From: Candidatus Gastranaerophilales bacterium
Lineage (GTDB): Bacteria > Cyanobacteriota > Vampirovibrionia > Gastranaerophilales > Gastranaerophilaceae
Assembly: GCA_947589255.1 (NCBI GenBank)
Contig: CANQAL010000006.1
Span: forward strand, 1 to 39,670
Direction of reading: 5' to 3'
DNA length: 39,670 nt
Within the stretch, counting starts at the first letter, position 1. Each line of letters opens with the position of its first letter. Positions 8,124-17,040 of the stretch are shown here, piece by piece. Both the position numbers and the translations under genes were made by a program. The notes beneath the pieces are model-generated. The model did not search any database, was not told the origin of the DNA, and saw only the letters and a list, made by a program, of their open reading frames with translations.

Positions 8124-8813
8124 ATGATAAACGGCAGTGTACATTTTACGGAACCGGGAATAGTTCAAAATATAAGAGCCATGAGAATGCAGATGATGCT
8201 CATGGGGATTACAAATGATAATATAACAGGGTTTGATAAAGTCGGATATCAAAGAAAAATTCCCGTAGTATCTTCTTTTGCGGAATATATCGGAGAAGAT
8301 GCCATTTCAACGACAACAGATGATACTGTGGGCAGATTATTTTTAACTGAAAATCCTTTAGATGTTGCATTGGCAGAAAAAGGATATTTTCAGGTAGAGT
8401 CAAAGGATGGTATTAAACTTACCCGTGACGGCAGATTTATGATGGATAAAACAGGTGCAATACTTACAATGGACGGAGAAAAGGTGCTTACAAATATGGG
8501 AACTCCTTTAGTTCTTCCGTTTGTCCCAGATAAATTGGATGATATATCTATTGATTTAAACGGAGTTGTAAGAGTTTTAAATAATAAAACAAGAAAGTTT
8601 GAAACGGCAGGTACATTATCTGTTGTTACTCAAGATGGTGTTGCAGTTTTAGCACCTAATGTAAGGCAAAAGTATAATGAATACTCAAATGTTTCTCTGC
8701 AGACGGAATTTATGCAAGCAATGTTATATCCGAGAACATTTGAAGCAAACAGACAGTTATATCAAATACAAAATTCAAATTTACAAAGAACAATTTCATC
8801 TCTCGGAAGTTAG
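8124..8813 (+). CDS. flgF: Flagellar rod protein, FlgF-like
   Basis: A 229-residue member of the flagellar hook/basal-body rod family. The N-terminal helix ends in NITGFDKVGYQR, a variant of the usual NxANxxTxGYK motif. The central FlgE/F/G core contains LDVALAEKGYFQV and LTRDGRFMMD, and the C-terminal helix (about 190-225) is amphipathic and ends RTISSLGS. Such proteins are exported by the flagellar type III machinery and build the proximal rod. It is the first gene of the operon, 11 bases before the flgG-like gene, to which it is clearly paralogous. The FlgF assignment rests on order and the more divergent N-terminus; it could be a second FlgG-type protein. Confidence 0.75.
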   Translation: MINGSVHFTEPGIVQNIRAMRMQMMLMGITNDNITGFDKVGYQRKIPVVSSFAEYIGEDAISTTTDDTVGRLFLTENPLDVALAEKGYFQVESKDGIKLTRDGRFMMDKTGAILTMDGEKVLTNMGTPLVLPFVPDKLDDISIDLNGVVRVLNNKTRKFETAGTLSVVTQDGVAVLAPNVRQKYNEYSNVSLQTEFMQAMLYPRTFEANRQLYQIQNSNLQRTISSLGS

Positions 8814-8824
8814 AAAGGTAATCA

Positions 8825-9538
8825 ATGACAACGATACAAGGTATAATTAACAAAGGTATAATAAATGCGGAACAACAATTTGATGCATTAAGTTATGTAT
8901 CAACAAATGTTGCAAACTATAATACCAATGGTTATAAATCAGTCAGATTTGAACAAATTCTTGATGAAAACGGTTATTTGCATGGTGTAGAAAGAACGGA
9001 TTTTTCTCAAGGTGCAATTCAAACGACTTCAAGAGATTTTGATGTTGCAATAGACGGATTAGGTTATATCCCTGTAACCTCTCCAACGGGTGATGTTTCA
9101 TATACTCGTGACGGTTCTTTAAAATTGGATAAAGACGGATATCTTATTACAAATGACGGATATCTGGTTGGTGACGGAATACAGCTTCCCGTCAATTATG
9201 AAAATTTCGAAGTTAAATCAGACGGACGAGTAGAAGTATTTTCAACGGACGGTACCAAAAGAGAATATTTAGGCACAATTCCGCTTGTTAATTTTAGAAA
9301 TCCCGAAGGCTTAAAAAGGGGCGACGGAAACAAGTATTACTTAACGGCTGAATCAGGCGAGCCTGTTTTAATAAAAAATCATAATAACTTCAAACAAAGA
9401 AATCTTGAAATTACAAACGTAGATATGATAAGTGAAGTTACTCTTGTAAGCAGAATAAATGCTTCAATGCAGGCAAGTTTTAAAATAATGCAGACAGTAA
9501 ATGAAATGTATTCAAAATCGTTACAATTAAATCAATAG
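8825..9538 (+). CDS. flgG: Flagellar distal rod protein FlgG
   Basis: A 237-residue rod protein with the classic N-terminal signature NVANYNTNGYKSVR (about 29-42) and the core pattern FDVAIDGLGYIPV followed by YTRDGSLKLDKDGYL. The C-terminal segment (EITNVDMISEVTLVSRINASMQA) is the usual coiled-coil helix. FlgG forms the distal rod crossing the peptidoglycan and outer-membrane bushing. The start follows GAAAGGTAATCA, a good ribosome binding site. It is 26 residues or so shorter than enterobacterial FlgG. The paralogue upstream gives the usual pair of FlgF/FlgG-type rod proteins. Confidence 0.85.
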   Translation: MTTIQGIINKGIINAEQQFDALSYVSTNVANYNTNGYKSVRFEQILDENGYLHGVERTDFSQGAIQTTSRDFDVAIDGLGYIPVTSPTGDVSYTRDGSLKLDKDGYLITNDGYLVGDGIQLPVNYENFEVKSDGRVEVFSTDGTKREYLGTIPLVNFRNPEGLKRGDGNKYYLTAESGEPVLIKNHNNFKQRNLEITNVDMISEVTLVSRINASMQASFKIMQTVNEMYSKSLQLNQ

Positions 9539-9552
9539 TAGGAAGTGAATAA

Positions 9553-9906
9553 ATGATCAATCCTGAAAATTCAATATCTTCAACATTACATGCGTTAGAT
9601 TTGATAGCTGAAAGACATAAAGCCCTTTCAACAAATCTTGCCAATATGCATACTCCTAATTATAGGAGAAAAGACATATCATTTTCTCAGTATTTGGGCG
9701 GGGTATCAAGCCCATTGGAAACAAAACTGGCTGCAAAAATGGGACCTTCGCCGGTAAGTGTTGATGAAATGTCAGGTAAAAAGGTAGATGCTGCGGAAGA
9801 GTTATCTGAAATACAGAAAAACTCAATATTATATACAATAGCAACAAGAAGAATGACTTCTATAATAACTGAAATGAGAACGGTAATAAATATGGGTAAC
9901 GGCTAA
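9553..9906 (+). CDS. flgB: Flagellar basal-body rod protein FlgB
   Basis: A 117-residue proximal rod component. The N-terminal half has ALSTNLANMHTPNYRRKDISF, matching the FlgB/FlgC rod motif (N-x-ANxxTPxYkxxd), and the C-terminal half is a single helix ending ITEMRTVINMGNG. FlgB lies close to the MS-ring and FliE. Its stop overlaps the flgC start (TAATG at 9904-9908), implying translational coupling. The length is slightly below the usual 130-140 residues because the central loop is short. Confidence 0.88.
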   Translation: MINPENSISSTLHALDLIAERHKALSTNLANMHTPNYRRKDISFSQYLGGVSSPLETKLAAKMGPSPVSVDEMSGKKVDAAEELSEIQKNSILYTIATRRMTSIITEMRTVINMGNG

Positions 9907-10349
9907 TGGGAATATTTAGTGCAATGCAGGTAGGCTGTGACGGCCTGAAAGTACATAGTGCAAGATTAGATTTAAACTCAAAGAATATTGCAAATATTGA
10001 TACACCTAATTATGTCAGGAAAATACCTTTAGTTGTATCAACAGACAGATCATCATTTTTAAGTGTAATGAATCAAATGAGAGAGTCCGTATTCGGTGCA
10101 GGAACAATGCCTTATGCTTCAGGCAGTGTAGCGCTGTCAGGAGTAGTAGAAGATCCGACATTGGGAGAAAAAATCTATAAGCCGGGGCATCCTGATGCGG
10201 ATGAAAACGGCTATATAAGAACATCTAATGTTGATCCGTTGGTTGAAATAACGGATGCTATAATGGCGCAAAGAGCATACGAAGCAAGTTTGGCTATTAT
10301 AACAATGACAAAATCTATGGCGGATAGGGCTGCTTCAATAGGTACATAA
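9906..10349 (+). CDS. flgC: Flagellar basal-body rod protein FlgC
   Basis: A 147-residue rod protein with N-terminal SKNIANIDTPNYVRK, the central signature KPGHPDADENGYIRTSNVD and C-terminal QRAYEASLAIITMTKSM, all standard for FlgC. With FlgB, FlgF and FliE it forms the proximal rod. It is translated directly from the end of flgB (one-base overlap) and is followed 18 bases later by a lytic transglycosylase gene. Length is normal for the family. Confidence 0.95.
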   Translation: MGIFSAMQVGCDGLKVHSARLDLNSKNIANIDTPNYVRKIPLVVSTDRSSFLSVMNQMRESVFGAGTMPYASGSVALSGVVEDPTLGEKIYKPGHPDADENGYIRTSNVDPLVEITDAIMAQRAYEASLAIITMTKSMADRAASIGT

Positions 10350-10367
10350 TATAAAAGGTAGTGTGTA

Positions 10368-11078
10368 ATGTTTACAGGGATAATACAAAATTTATTAAAT
10401 TCATCAGGTCAAGCCCAAGCAATTCAAAGGGCCAGACAAATCAATAATTATGTTCAAACACGGACAGTTCAGCCCCAAGAAATTGATAACGGGCTTGAGT
10501 TAAATACTTTTGAAGATGTAATGAAATCTTCATTAAATGTTCATACAAGATTTAATGTTAAAAATCCTGATAATAAGGTAAAATTCGGAGAACTAATTCA
10601 AAAAAATGTTAATGCGGTAAATTTAAGTGAACTGAATTTAAATCCGTATATTGATGAAGATACGGATGAAATTTCTCTTTCTTCTTTTCCTATAAGTGCT
10701 GATAAATCTCAAATTAAAGATATGATATCAAAAATTGCTCAAAAACACGGTATAGATGAAAAACTTGTTAATGCCGTAATAAAGCAGGAATCAGGATATA
10801 ACCCGAACGCAAAGTCATCTGCAGGTGCATTGGGATTAATGCAGTTAATGCCTGCAACAGCAAAGGCTTTAGGTGTTAATGATCCTTATAATCCCGTTCA
10901 AAATGTAGATGGCGGTGTAAGATATCTAAAAAGTATGATGCAAAAATATAACGGAAATTTAGTACTGGCACTTGCCGCTTATAATGCAGGTCCCGGGAAT
11001 GTTGATAAATATGACGGAGTTCCGCCTTTTAGGGAAACTCAAAATTACGTAAAAAATATACTTGCAAATTATTTATAG
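10368..11078 (+). CDS. Lytic transglycosylase (SLT domain) in the flagellar operon
   Basis: A 236-residue protein whose C-terminal half (about 118-236) is an SLT/LysM-type goose lysozyme-fold domain. It shows KQESGYNPNAKSSAGALG with the catalytic Glu at 141, then LMQLMPATAKALGV, then LALAAYNAGPGNVDKYDG. The enzyme cleaves the MurNAc-GlcNAc bond of peptidoglycan to make 1,6-anhydro ends. The N-terminal part is polar and has no obvious signal peptide. Position between flgC and fliE suggests it opens the wall for the rod, replacing the muramidase domain of FlgJ, and it could be exported through the flagellar pathway. Confidence 0.9.
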   Translation: MFTGIIQNLLNSSGQAQAIQRARQINNYVQTRTVQPQEIDNGLELNTFEDVMKSSLNVHTRFNVKNPDNKVKFGELIQKNVNAVNLSELNLNPYIDEDTDEISLSSFPISADKSQIKDMISKIAQKHGIDEKLVNAVIKQESGYNPNAKSSAGALGLMQLMPATAKALGVNDPYNPVQNVDGGVRYLKSMMQKYNGNLVLALAAYNAGPGNVDKYDGVPPFRETQNYVKNILANYL

Positions 11079-11090
11079 AAAGGTGAATAA

Positions 11091-11432
11091 ATGATGGAAA
11101 ACAGAATAGTTCCTAATATAAATATATTTTCAAACATAAACTCATCAATGCCGATAGATGAGTTTTCTCAAAAAGGGTTTGGAGTAAATTCGCTTAATGA
11201 CGGCTCCGGAAGTGATTTTAAGACGGTTTTGTCAGGGCTTGTAAACAAAATTAATGCTGAATCTGATAAACCGGATCAACTTTTAAACAGGCAAATGATG
11301 GGTGATAGTGAAGTTGATATCCATGATGTAACAACTGCTATTGCTAAAGCTGATTTAGGCATAACACTTGCAACTCAAATTACATCTAAGGTAGTTAATG
11401 CATATACGGCGGTAATGAACATTTCTATATAA
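11091..11432 (+). CDS. fliE: Flagellar hook-basal body protein FliE
   Basis: A 113-residue protein that joins the MS-ring to the proximal rod. The C-terminal half carries the FliE pattern: DFKTVLSGLVNKIN, then the conserved DIHDVTTAIAKADLGI and a final helix ATQITSKVVNAYTAVMNISI. The N-terminal 40 residues are variable. Two ATG codons in a row (11091, 11094) follow GAAAGGTG, so either may be used. The operon order flgB-flgC-(slt)-fliE-fliF-fliG is the common one. Confidence 0.88.
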   Translation: MMENRIVPNINIFSNINSSMPIDEFSQKGFGVNSLNDGSGSDFKTVLSGLVNKINAESDKPDQLLNRQMMGDSEVDIHDVTTAIAKADLGITLATQITSKVVNAYTAVMNISI

Positions 11433-11443
11433 GTGTTAAGAAG

Positions 11444-11472
11444 TTACCTGTTATAAAAAAAAATAGTATAAT
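11444..11472 (+). promoter_or_regulatory. Possible internal promoter before fliF
   Basis: A perfect TATAAT (11467-11472) lies in the 72-base gap between fliE and fliF, the widest gap in the operon. Seventeen bases upstream is only a poor -35 (TTACCT, 11444-11449). It may give extra expression of the fliF-fliI part. Confidence 0.35.
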
Positions 11473-11504
11473 ATCAATTAATAGTAGTATAAGATTAGGG
11501 ATTT

Positions 11505-13163
11505 ATGGATAAATTAAAAGAATTATTAAAAAATAAAACGATTTTATACTCCGTAATCGGCGGTGGTGTTTTATTGCTTTTTATAACAGTTTTGGGAATT
11601 ACAATATCAGTTTCAAACAGTAAGGGAACCCAAGCAAAACAAGCGGTTGAAAAAATGCAAAAAGAGCAATTTGATATAGTAACAACCGATAACCAAGGGA
11701 AAGCTATTGAAATACAAACTCTGCTTGCAAGAAACGGAATACATGCAAAAAGAAGTGTAGACGGCTCTAAAGTTACCGTTTTTTTGGAAGCCGGAAAATA
11801 CACAAATACGGATAGAGATGCAGCTCTCTTGGCTGTTGTAAAAAGCGGGTTAATTGATCAAAATGTAGGGCTTGAAATTTTTGATAAAAATGATTTTACT
11901 TCAACAAGAGAAGATAAAAGGATAAAGCTTGCCCGTGCGGTAAACGGAGAACTTTCAAGATTAATAAGACAAATGCCTAATATAGATAATGCTTCGGTAC
12001 TTATAACAATCCCTGAAAATTCAATGTTTAAGGCGGATAAAAAACCGATAAACGCAACGGTAATGCTTACAGTAGCAAGCGGAGTACGGCTTGATACTTC
12101 TGTTATAAAAGCAATAAAAAGTCTTTTAATAGGCAGTGTTGCCGATTTAACGGCTGAAAATATATCAATCACGGATTCTAACGGGAATGTATACAGCAGT
12201 CTTGTAAAATCATTGGATGATCAAATATCAAGGCTTCAGGAAAATGATGCGTATATGCAAAATAAAGTTGCAGCTCAGCTTGATATGCTCTTAGGTAAAG
12301 GAAACTACGTCGTAACGGTAAGCACATTTTTAAATCAGGTGCCTATAGAAGAAACAAGTATAAAATATGATCCTGCCGATAAAACAGCTATAACGGAACA
12401 GGTATTTAAGGAAGGACTTGGAGATAATTCAGAGGATACAAGTAAAGGCTCTGATGCTGTCAGTGTATATTTACCTAACGGACTTCAAAATTCCTCATCA
12501 TCTTCAACACAAAATAAAAGTTACCAAAGAACGGCAACAGAAACCAGTTATGGTGTTGGAAAAACTCATACATCAAAATATTATAAAACAGGTATAATAG
12601 AAAAAATATCAATAGCAGTTACAATGAATGCTGATGCGATGCCGCCGAATATGACAGAAGATGAGTTAAAGGCGCAGGTAGCATCTGCGGCATCGCCAAA
12701 GGTATCACCTGATGATGTTTCAATAGCATATGCCGAAACTATTGATCCGTATTTGGCATCGGATAGACCTGTTAATCTTCCGACCCCCGATGCATCCGGG
12801 AATCCCTGGTGGCTGGCGCTTATTTTATTGATATTAGGACTAATAACAGGTTTCGTTTTCGTTCATAAGAAATTAAAAGATTCTGCCAATGAACAATTAG
12901 AGGAATTAAATAATTTAAAAATAAAAACCGAACAGCAGGAAAAACAATTAGTTGATGTTAATTTAAAGGCTGCAGAATTGATTGAAAAGCAATCTATTCT
13001 TACTCAGGAATTATTGGAACAGCAAAAACAGCTTCAAATTGAAAAAAAAGCTGAAGAGGATATATCGTTATCTGATGTTTTAGAGGAGGTATCATCAGAT
13101 ATTGAGCAGTCTGATAGTGAAAAAACATTGAAGGAGCTTAAAAGCTGGATAGAAAAATCGTAA
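11505..13163 (+). CDS. fliF: Flagellar MS-ring protein FliF
   Basis: A 552-residue protein with one membrane span near each end (about 13-35 and 435-456), the FliF layout. Between them are the periplasmic ring-building domains, with LLARNGIHAKRS, LARAVNGELSRLIRQM and ASVLITIPENSMF in the first YscJ/FliF domain and LDMLLGKGNYVVTVSTFLN in the second. A serine-rich loop (about 325-345) precedes the last ring segment. The cytoplasmic tail is a long charged coiled coil (about 460-552) ending KELKSWIEKS, the part that docks FliG. FliF templates the whole basal body. It is followed 15 bases later by the fliG-position gene. Confidence 0.93.
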   Translation: MDKLKELLKNKTILYSVIGGGVLLLFITVLGITISVSNSKGTQAKQAVEKMQKEQFDIVTTDNQGKAIEIQTLLARNGIHAKRSVDGSKVTVFLEAGKYTNTDRDAALLAVVKSGLIDQNVGLEIFDKNDFTSTREDKRIKLARAVNGELSRLIRQMPNIDNASVLITIPENSMFKADKKPINATVMLTVASGVRLDTSVIKAIKSLLIGSVADLTAENISITDSNGNVYSSLVKSLDDQISRLQENDAYMQNKVAAQLDMLLGKGNYVVTVSTFLNQVPIEETSIKYDPADKTAITEQVFKEGLGDNSEDTSKGSDAVSVYLPNGLQNSSSSSTQNKSYQRTATETSYGVGKTHTSKYYKTGIIEKISIAVTMNADAMPPNMTEDELKAQVASAASPKVSPDDVSIAYAETIDPYLASDRPVNLPTPDASGNPWWLALILLILGLITGFVFVHKKLKDSANEQLEELNNLKIKTEQQEKQLVDVNLKAAELIEKQSILTQELLEQQKQLQIEKKAEEDISLSDVLEEVSSDIEQSDSEKTLKELKSWIEKS

Positions 13164-13178
13164 CGGAGTAAGGTTAAT

Positions 13179-14168
13179 ATGCCTATAGAAGGGTTTGATT
13201 ATAAAACATTTGCAATTGATTTAGCAAATCAAGCAATGGAAATATTACAACAAAAGAATTCTAATGCCGCACCTGAAGGCTTAACTGATGTTGATAAAAA
13301 AACAATAATAGATACAGTCCGAAAATTTTGTTTTATGTCAGGTGAGGCATTATATAATGATACACAGTTAAAATTTAATGCCGAGCAAGCTTGTTTGGTG
13401 ACACAGTTTATAGGTGAATGGACTTTTCATAAGTCTATTGATTTGATAAAAAGCAATGTTCCCGAAAAAAATCGAGATCCGATACTTCAAGCTATAGCCG
13501 GAAATATATTTAATACTGCGAAACTTGCGATAATAAAAAATATGCCTCAAGAGGCTTTAATTAGTCTTGTAGAAGAAAAAGTAAAAAAAATCTATAAAGA
13601 TGAATTGCAAAAACTTGCAAAACAAGGTGTTCTGACGCAAGATGCTTATGATAAAGCCGTTAATACTTCTAATTTAAATGACATGGTACAAAAAAATCAG
13701 GATGAAGCGAAAATAAATAATATTCAAAATAATACGGAATCTCAGGTTGAAGATAAAAAGGTTTTAAAACTGGTATCACTTGCTATTTTATTAAAAAGGC
13801 TTCCTGCTGAAAAAGTCGAGCAAATATTGTCCGTAATGGATAAAAAGGACATTGTACATGTTCAAAACTATATGAAAATGAGTAATCTCGAAGATAAAAT
13901 TGACCATGAAGTGATAATAAAGTCATTGGAGGAAATAAAAAAGCTAATTCCGGCTCCGGAAATAATAAATGTGGGAAGATTGCTTCAGAAGCACTATAAG
14001 TTTATAAAAACAGTCCCGCCGGAAGTATTAAGTCAAACTGCCAGTGATGAGCGAGAAGCTGTCAGAGATTTTATTTTGGATAATACATTTCCCGCGGAAG
14101 AAATGTTTTCCCCATATGTAATACAGTCACTTGTTACCGCTATAGAAGAAAAAATTAATGATTATTAA
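13179..14168 (+). CDS. Divergent FliG-like motor switch protein (by position)
   Basis: A 329-residue soluble protein in the exact fliG slot (fliF-X-fliH). Its length fits FliG (about 330-340), and residues 195-260 (LVSLAILLKRLPAEKVEQIL) resemble the repeated FliG helix unit in which LLxxLPxExxxxIL is followed by an EExxxV/I turn. The well-known FliG middle-domain EHPQ motif, and the charged C-terminal torque helix with its MFxFEDL segment, are not evident; the C-terminus instead ends FPAEEMFSPYVIQSLVTAIEEKIND. An Asn/Gln-rich linker lies around 160-195. Its last 11 bases overlap the fliH start. Most likely it is a strongly diverged FliG that links the MS-ring to the C-ring; an unrelated C-ring adaptor is the alternative. 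Confidence 0.55.
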   Translation: MPIEGFDYKTFAIDLANQAMEILQQKNSNAAPEGLTDVDKKTIIDTVRKFCFMSGEALYNDTQLKFNAEQACLVTQFIGEWTFHKSIDLIKSNVPEKNRDPILQAIAGNIFNTAKLAIIKNMPQEALISLVEEKVKKIYKDELQKLAKQGVLTQDAYDKAVNTSNLNDMVQKNQDEAKINNIQNNTESQVEDKKVLKLVSLAILLKRLPAEKVEQILSVMDKKDIVHVQNYMKMSNLEDKIDHEVIIKSLEEIKKLIPAPEIINVGRLLQKHYKFIKTVPPEVLSQTASDEREAVRDFILDNTFPAEEMFSPYVIQSLVTAIEEKINDY

Positions 14169-14928
14169 GAAAAAATATACAGATATAAAAAAATTAAATG
14201 AAATAATTGAGGTTGAAGATAATTCTGAAACTGACTTAAACCTTGAAAAAGATGTTGAATCTGTTGAAGAAGAAAACACTGTTCAAGAAGAGGAAGCTGA
14301 AAAGAATGATAATAATGATTTAGATTTAACCCTTGATAATATAAAATTTGAACAAAGAGGAGAACGCAGGGAAGGAACAAGAAGAAGAGGGTACAGAAGA
14401 AGTCAGGACAGAAATCTTATATCTCGGGCGCAGGAGGAAGCCGTTGCAATAAGAGAAGCAGCAAAACAAGACGGCTTTAAAGAAGGCATTAATAAGGCGG
14501 AATCTGCTATTGCAGAATTGAAGAACAATCTTTCTGAATTTTATACATATAAAGAAGAGGTCTTTAATAAAGTATCAGAATGTATTTTAGATATTGCCGT
14601 TGAAATAGCAAAAAAAATAATTAAAAAAGAAACACAAACTGATTCTGCAGCGACTCTTGCAATAATAAAGGAAGCACTTGAAGAGGTAAATAAAACGGAA
14701 AACAAAATTACAATAAAAGTAATGCCAAAAGATGTTGAAATAGTCAGGGATAAAATACCCGAAATGATTTCTTCTGATTATTATGAAGCCCAAGTAATTG
14801 TTGTTCCCGATAATACAATAAAAGAAGGCGGTGTAATTATAGAAACATCAAACGGAATAGTAGATGCAACAATAGGAACCCAGCTTGAGATAATAAAGAA
14901 AGCATTAATTACGGAGGAGGGAAACTAA
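14158..14928 (+). CDS. fliH: Flagellar export ATPase regulator FliH
   Basis: A 256-residue protein with a long acidic N-terminus (about 15-65, rich in Glu, Asp and Asn), then an arginine-rich patch (GERREGTRRRGYRRSQDR). After that comes a coiled coil and the conserved FliH/HrpE C-terminal domain: ECILDIAVEIAKKIIKKE, then TIKVMPKDVEIV, and GGVIIETSNGIVDATIGTQL near the end. FliH forms the stalk between the FliI ATPase and the C-ring/export gate. The start overlaps the preceding gene by 11 bases, and flhA follows after 5 bases. Confidence 0.85.
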   Translation: MIIKKKYTDIKKLNEIIEVEDNSETDLNLEKDVESVEEENTVQEEEAEKNDNNDLDLTLDNIKFEQRGERREGTRRRGYRRSQDRNLISRAQEEAVAIREAAKQDGFKEGINKAESAIAELKNNLSEFYTYKEEVFNKVSECILDIAVEIAKKIIKKETQTDSAATLAIIKEALEEVNKTENKITIKVMPKDVEIVRDKIPEMISSDYYEAQVIVVPDNTIKEGGVIIETSNGIVDATIGTQLEIIKKALITEEGN

Positions 14929-14933
14929 ACTAA

Positions 14934-17036
14934 ATGGCACAGCCGCAAGGGTTAAAACCTTCCATATTCAGTGAAATAGGATTGGCAATATTTGTAATAT
15001 TGTTGGTTGTACTGTTGATATGTGAACTTCCGCCTGTTGTTGTAAACTTTGCCATAAGTTTTAACATAACTCTTGGTATATTGTTATTGATGATTTCATT
15101 GTATATACAAAGACCGTTAGAATTGGCTGCATTTCCTTCTATTATATTAATAGGAACAATGTTCCGTCTTGTATTATCTATTGCATCAACAAGGCTGATA
15201 TTAGCAAAAGGCGATGCGGGTGAAGTTATTGATGCATTCGGAAACTTCGTTACGGGCGGAAACCTGATTGTAGGATTTGTAATATTTATTATTATAACTG
15301 TTGTTCAGTTTATGGTTATTACAAAAGGTTCTGAACGTATTGCAGAAGTTGCGGCAAGGTTTGCCTTAGATGCTATGCCGGGTAAACAAATGACTATTGA
15401 TGCCGATTTTAATGCGGGTTTAATTTCTCCTGATGAAGCCGTAAAGAGAAGAGAAGATTTGCAGAGAGAATCAAATCTGTATGGTTCAATGGATGGTGCG
15501 ATGAAGTTTGTAAAAGGTGATACGATGGCGGGTATCATCATTGTAATAATTAATATTGTAGGCGGTTTATGTATCGGTATATTGATGCAGGGGATGCCTG
15601 CAGGGGAAGCCGTTCAAAAATATACGGTATTAACAGTCGGTGACGGACTTGCTTCTCAGCTTCCTTCCTTATTAATGGCAGTTGCTGCCGGTATCGTTAT
15701 GACAAGGTCTACTGCAGCAGGCGGCTCTTTAGGCGGTGATTTGGCGGGACAAATTTTAAGTAAACCTTCAAGCTTAATATTTACAGTTGTATTCCTTATC
15801 TTAATTGCCTTAACAAGCTTTGTCACAGGGCTTCCTTGGTATACATTTACTCTTTATGCCGCGGTAATACTTGTTGCATTCCTTATTGTTTCCGTAAATA
15901 AAGATGTACAGGCTCAGCTTGGACAATTAGATGCGGTTAAGAAAAGTATGAGCGATTTAACAAACCCTAACAGAATGTATGAAAGACTTGGGGTTGATGT
16001 ATTAAATCTACAAGTCGGTACGGGATTATTGGAAATCGCCGACCCCGAACAAGACGGTTTATTGCTTCCTAAAATCGCTGCTTTGCGTCAAAGAGTTACG
16101 GATGAACTCGGTTATATTATTCCTAATATCAGAATAATGGATTCATCTGCCATTGGAGCAAATGAATATATGATTTCAGTGCGCGGAAATACCGTTGCAA
16201 CAGGTACCGTTTATCCGAAAAAGAGTATGGTTATTGCCGACCAATGGGATGCAACGGGCATGGAAGTTCCAAAAGATGCCATAATCGGTATTGACCCGAC
16301 ATTCCAAACACAGGCTTATTGGATGGATACGGAATTTTTGAAAAAACAAAAAGCGGTTGTTGCTGTTGATTCTGTTGATGTTATTATAACTCACCTTCAA
16401 GATTGCGTAAGGAAATATGTAGATGAAATTATGACAAAGACAGACGTCTTAAAACTTATGGAACTTGTTAAGAGCCAAGACCCGACACTTGTTAACGATT
16501 TGGTTCCGACAATTATTTCCACAAGCGATTTAAGAAAGATTTTTGTAAACTTAATTAGAGAAAAAGTTTCAATAAAAGATATTATATATATATTTGAGCG
16601 ATTATGCGATTATGCAAGATTTTCAAAAGAGCCTGATATATTGTCTGAAAGATTAAGGGCTGCACTCGGCAGACAAATATGTCTTGCTAATTGCAATCAG
16701 GATAAAGTAATGTATGCGCTTACATTATCTCCCGAATGGGAAAAAACACTTGACGACAGCTGCCAAAGAACGGAGCTTGGCACAATGTTTTTGTTAAATC
16801 CTATGCAGGTTCAGGAATTAATTGAATCATCCGCATCAACATTAATAAGAGCGCATCAGAGTATAAATGTACAACCTGTTATTTTATGTTCTCCAAGAAT
16901 CAGATTGCCGTTATATCAGCTTCTTGAAAGACATATTCCTACAATAGTTGTTATTTCGTATTCTGAATTAATAACGGATATTAGAGTAGAAGCCGTTGAT
17001 ACAATAGGTGAAGCGGCAAATTATAATTTTGAGTAA
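14934..17036 (+). CDS. flhA: Flagellar type III export gate protein FlhA
   Basis: A 700-residue export-gate protein. About eight membrane spans fill residues 15-330, and a cytoplasmic domain (about 345-700) binds chaperone-substrate complexes. The FHIPEP-family signature GSERIAEVAARFALDAMPG begins at residue 132, followed by IDADFNAGLISPDEA and the conserved MDGAMKFVKGD at 186-196. Length is normal. It lies between fliH and fliI, so export-gate, stalk and ATPase genes are contiguous. A GGAGGAGGG sequence inside the end of fliH is the likely ribosome binding site, although the spacing is wide. Confidence 0.97.
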   Translation: MAQPQGLKPSIFSEIGLAIFVILLVVLLICELPPVVVNFAISFNITLGILLLMISLYIQRPLELAAFPSIILIGTMFRLVLSIASTRLILAKGDAGEVIDAFGNFVTGGNLIVGFVIFIIITVVQFMVITKGSERIAEVAARFALDAMPGKQMTIDADFNAGLISPDEAVKRREDLQRESNLYGSMDGAMKFVKGDTMAGIIIVIINIVGGLCIGILMQGMPAGEAVQKYTVLTVGDGLASQLPSLLMAVAAGIVMTRSTAAGGSLGGDLAGQILSKPSSLIFTVVFLILIALTSFVTGLPWYTFTLYAAVILVAFLIVSVNKDVQAQLGQLDAVKKSMSDLTNPNRMYERLGVDVLNLQVGTGLLEIADPEQDGLLLPKIAALRQRVTDELGYIIPNIRIMDSSAIGANEYMISVRGNTVATGTVYPKKSMVIADQWDATGMEVPKDAIIGIDPTFQTQAYWMDTEFLKKQKAVVAVDSVDVIITHLQDCVRKYVDEIMTKTDVLKLMELVKSQDPTLVNDLVPTIISTSDLRKIFVNLIREKVSIKDIIYIFERLCDYARFSKEPDILSERLRAALGRQICLANCNQDKVMYALTLSPEWEKTLDDSCQRTELGTMFLLNPMQVQELIESSASTLIRAHQSINVQPVILCSPRIRLPLYQLLERHIPTIVVISYSELITDIRVEAVDTIGEAANYNFE

Positions 17037-17040
17037 GGTT

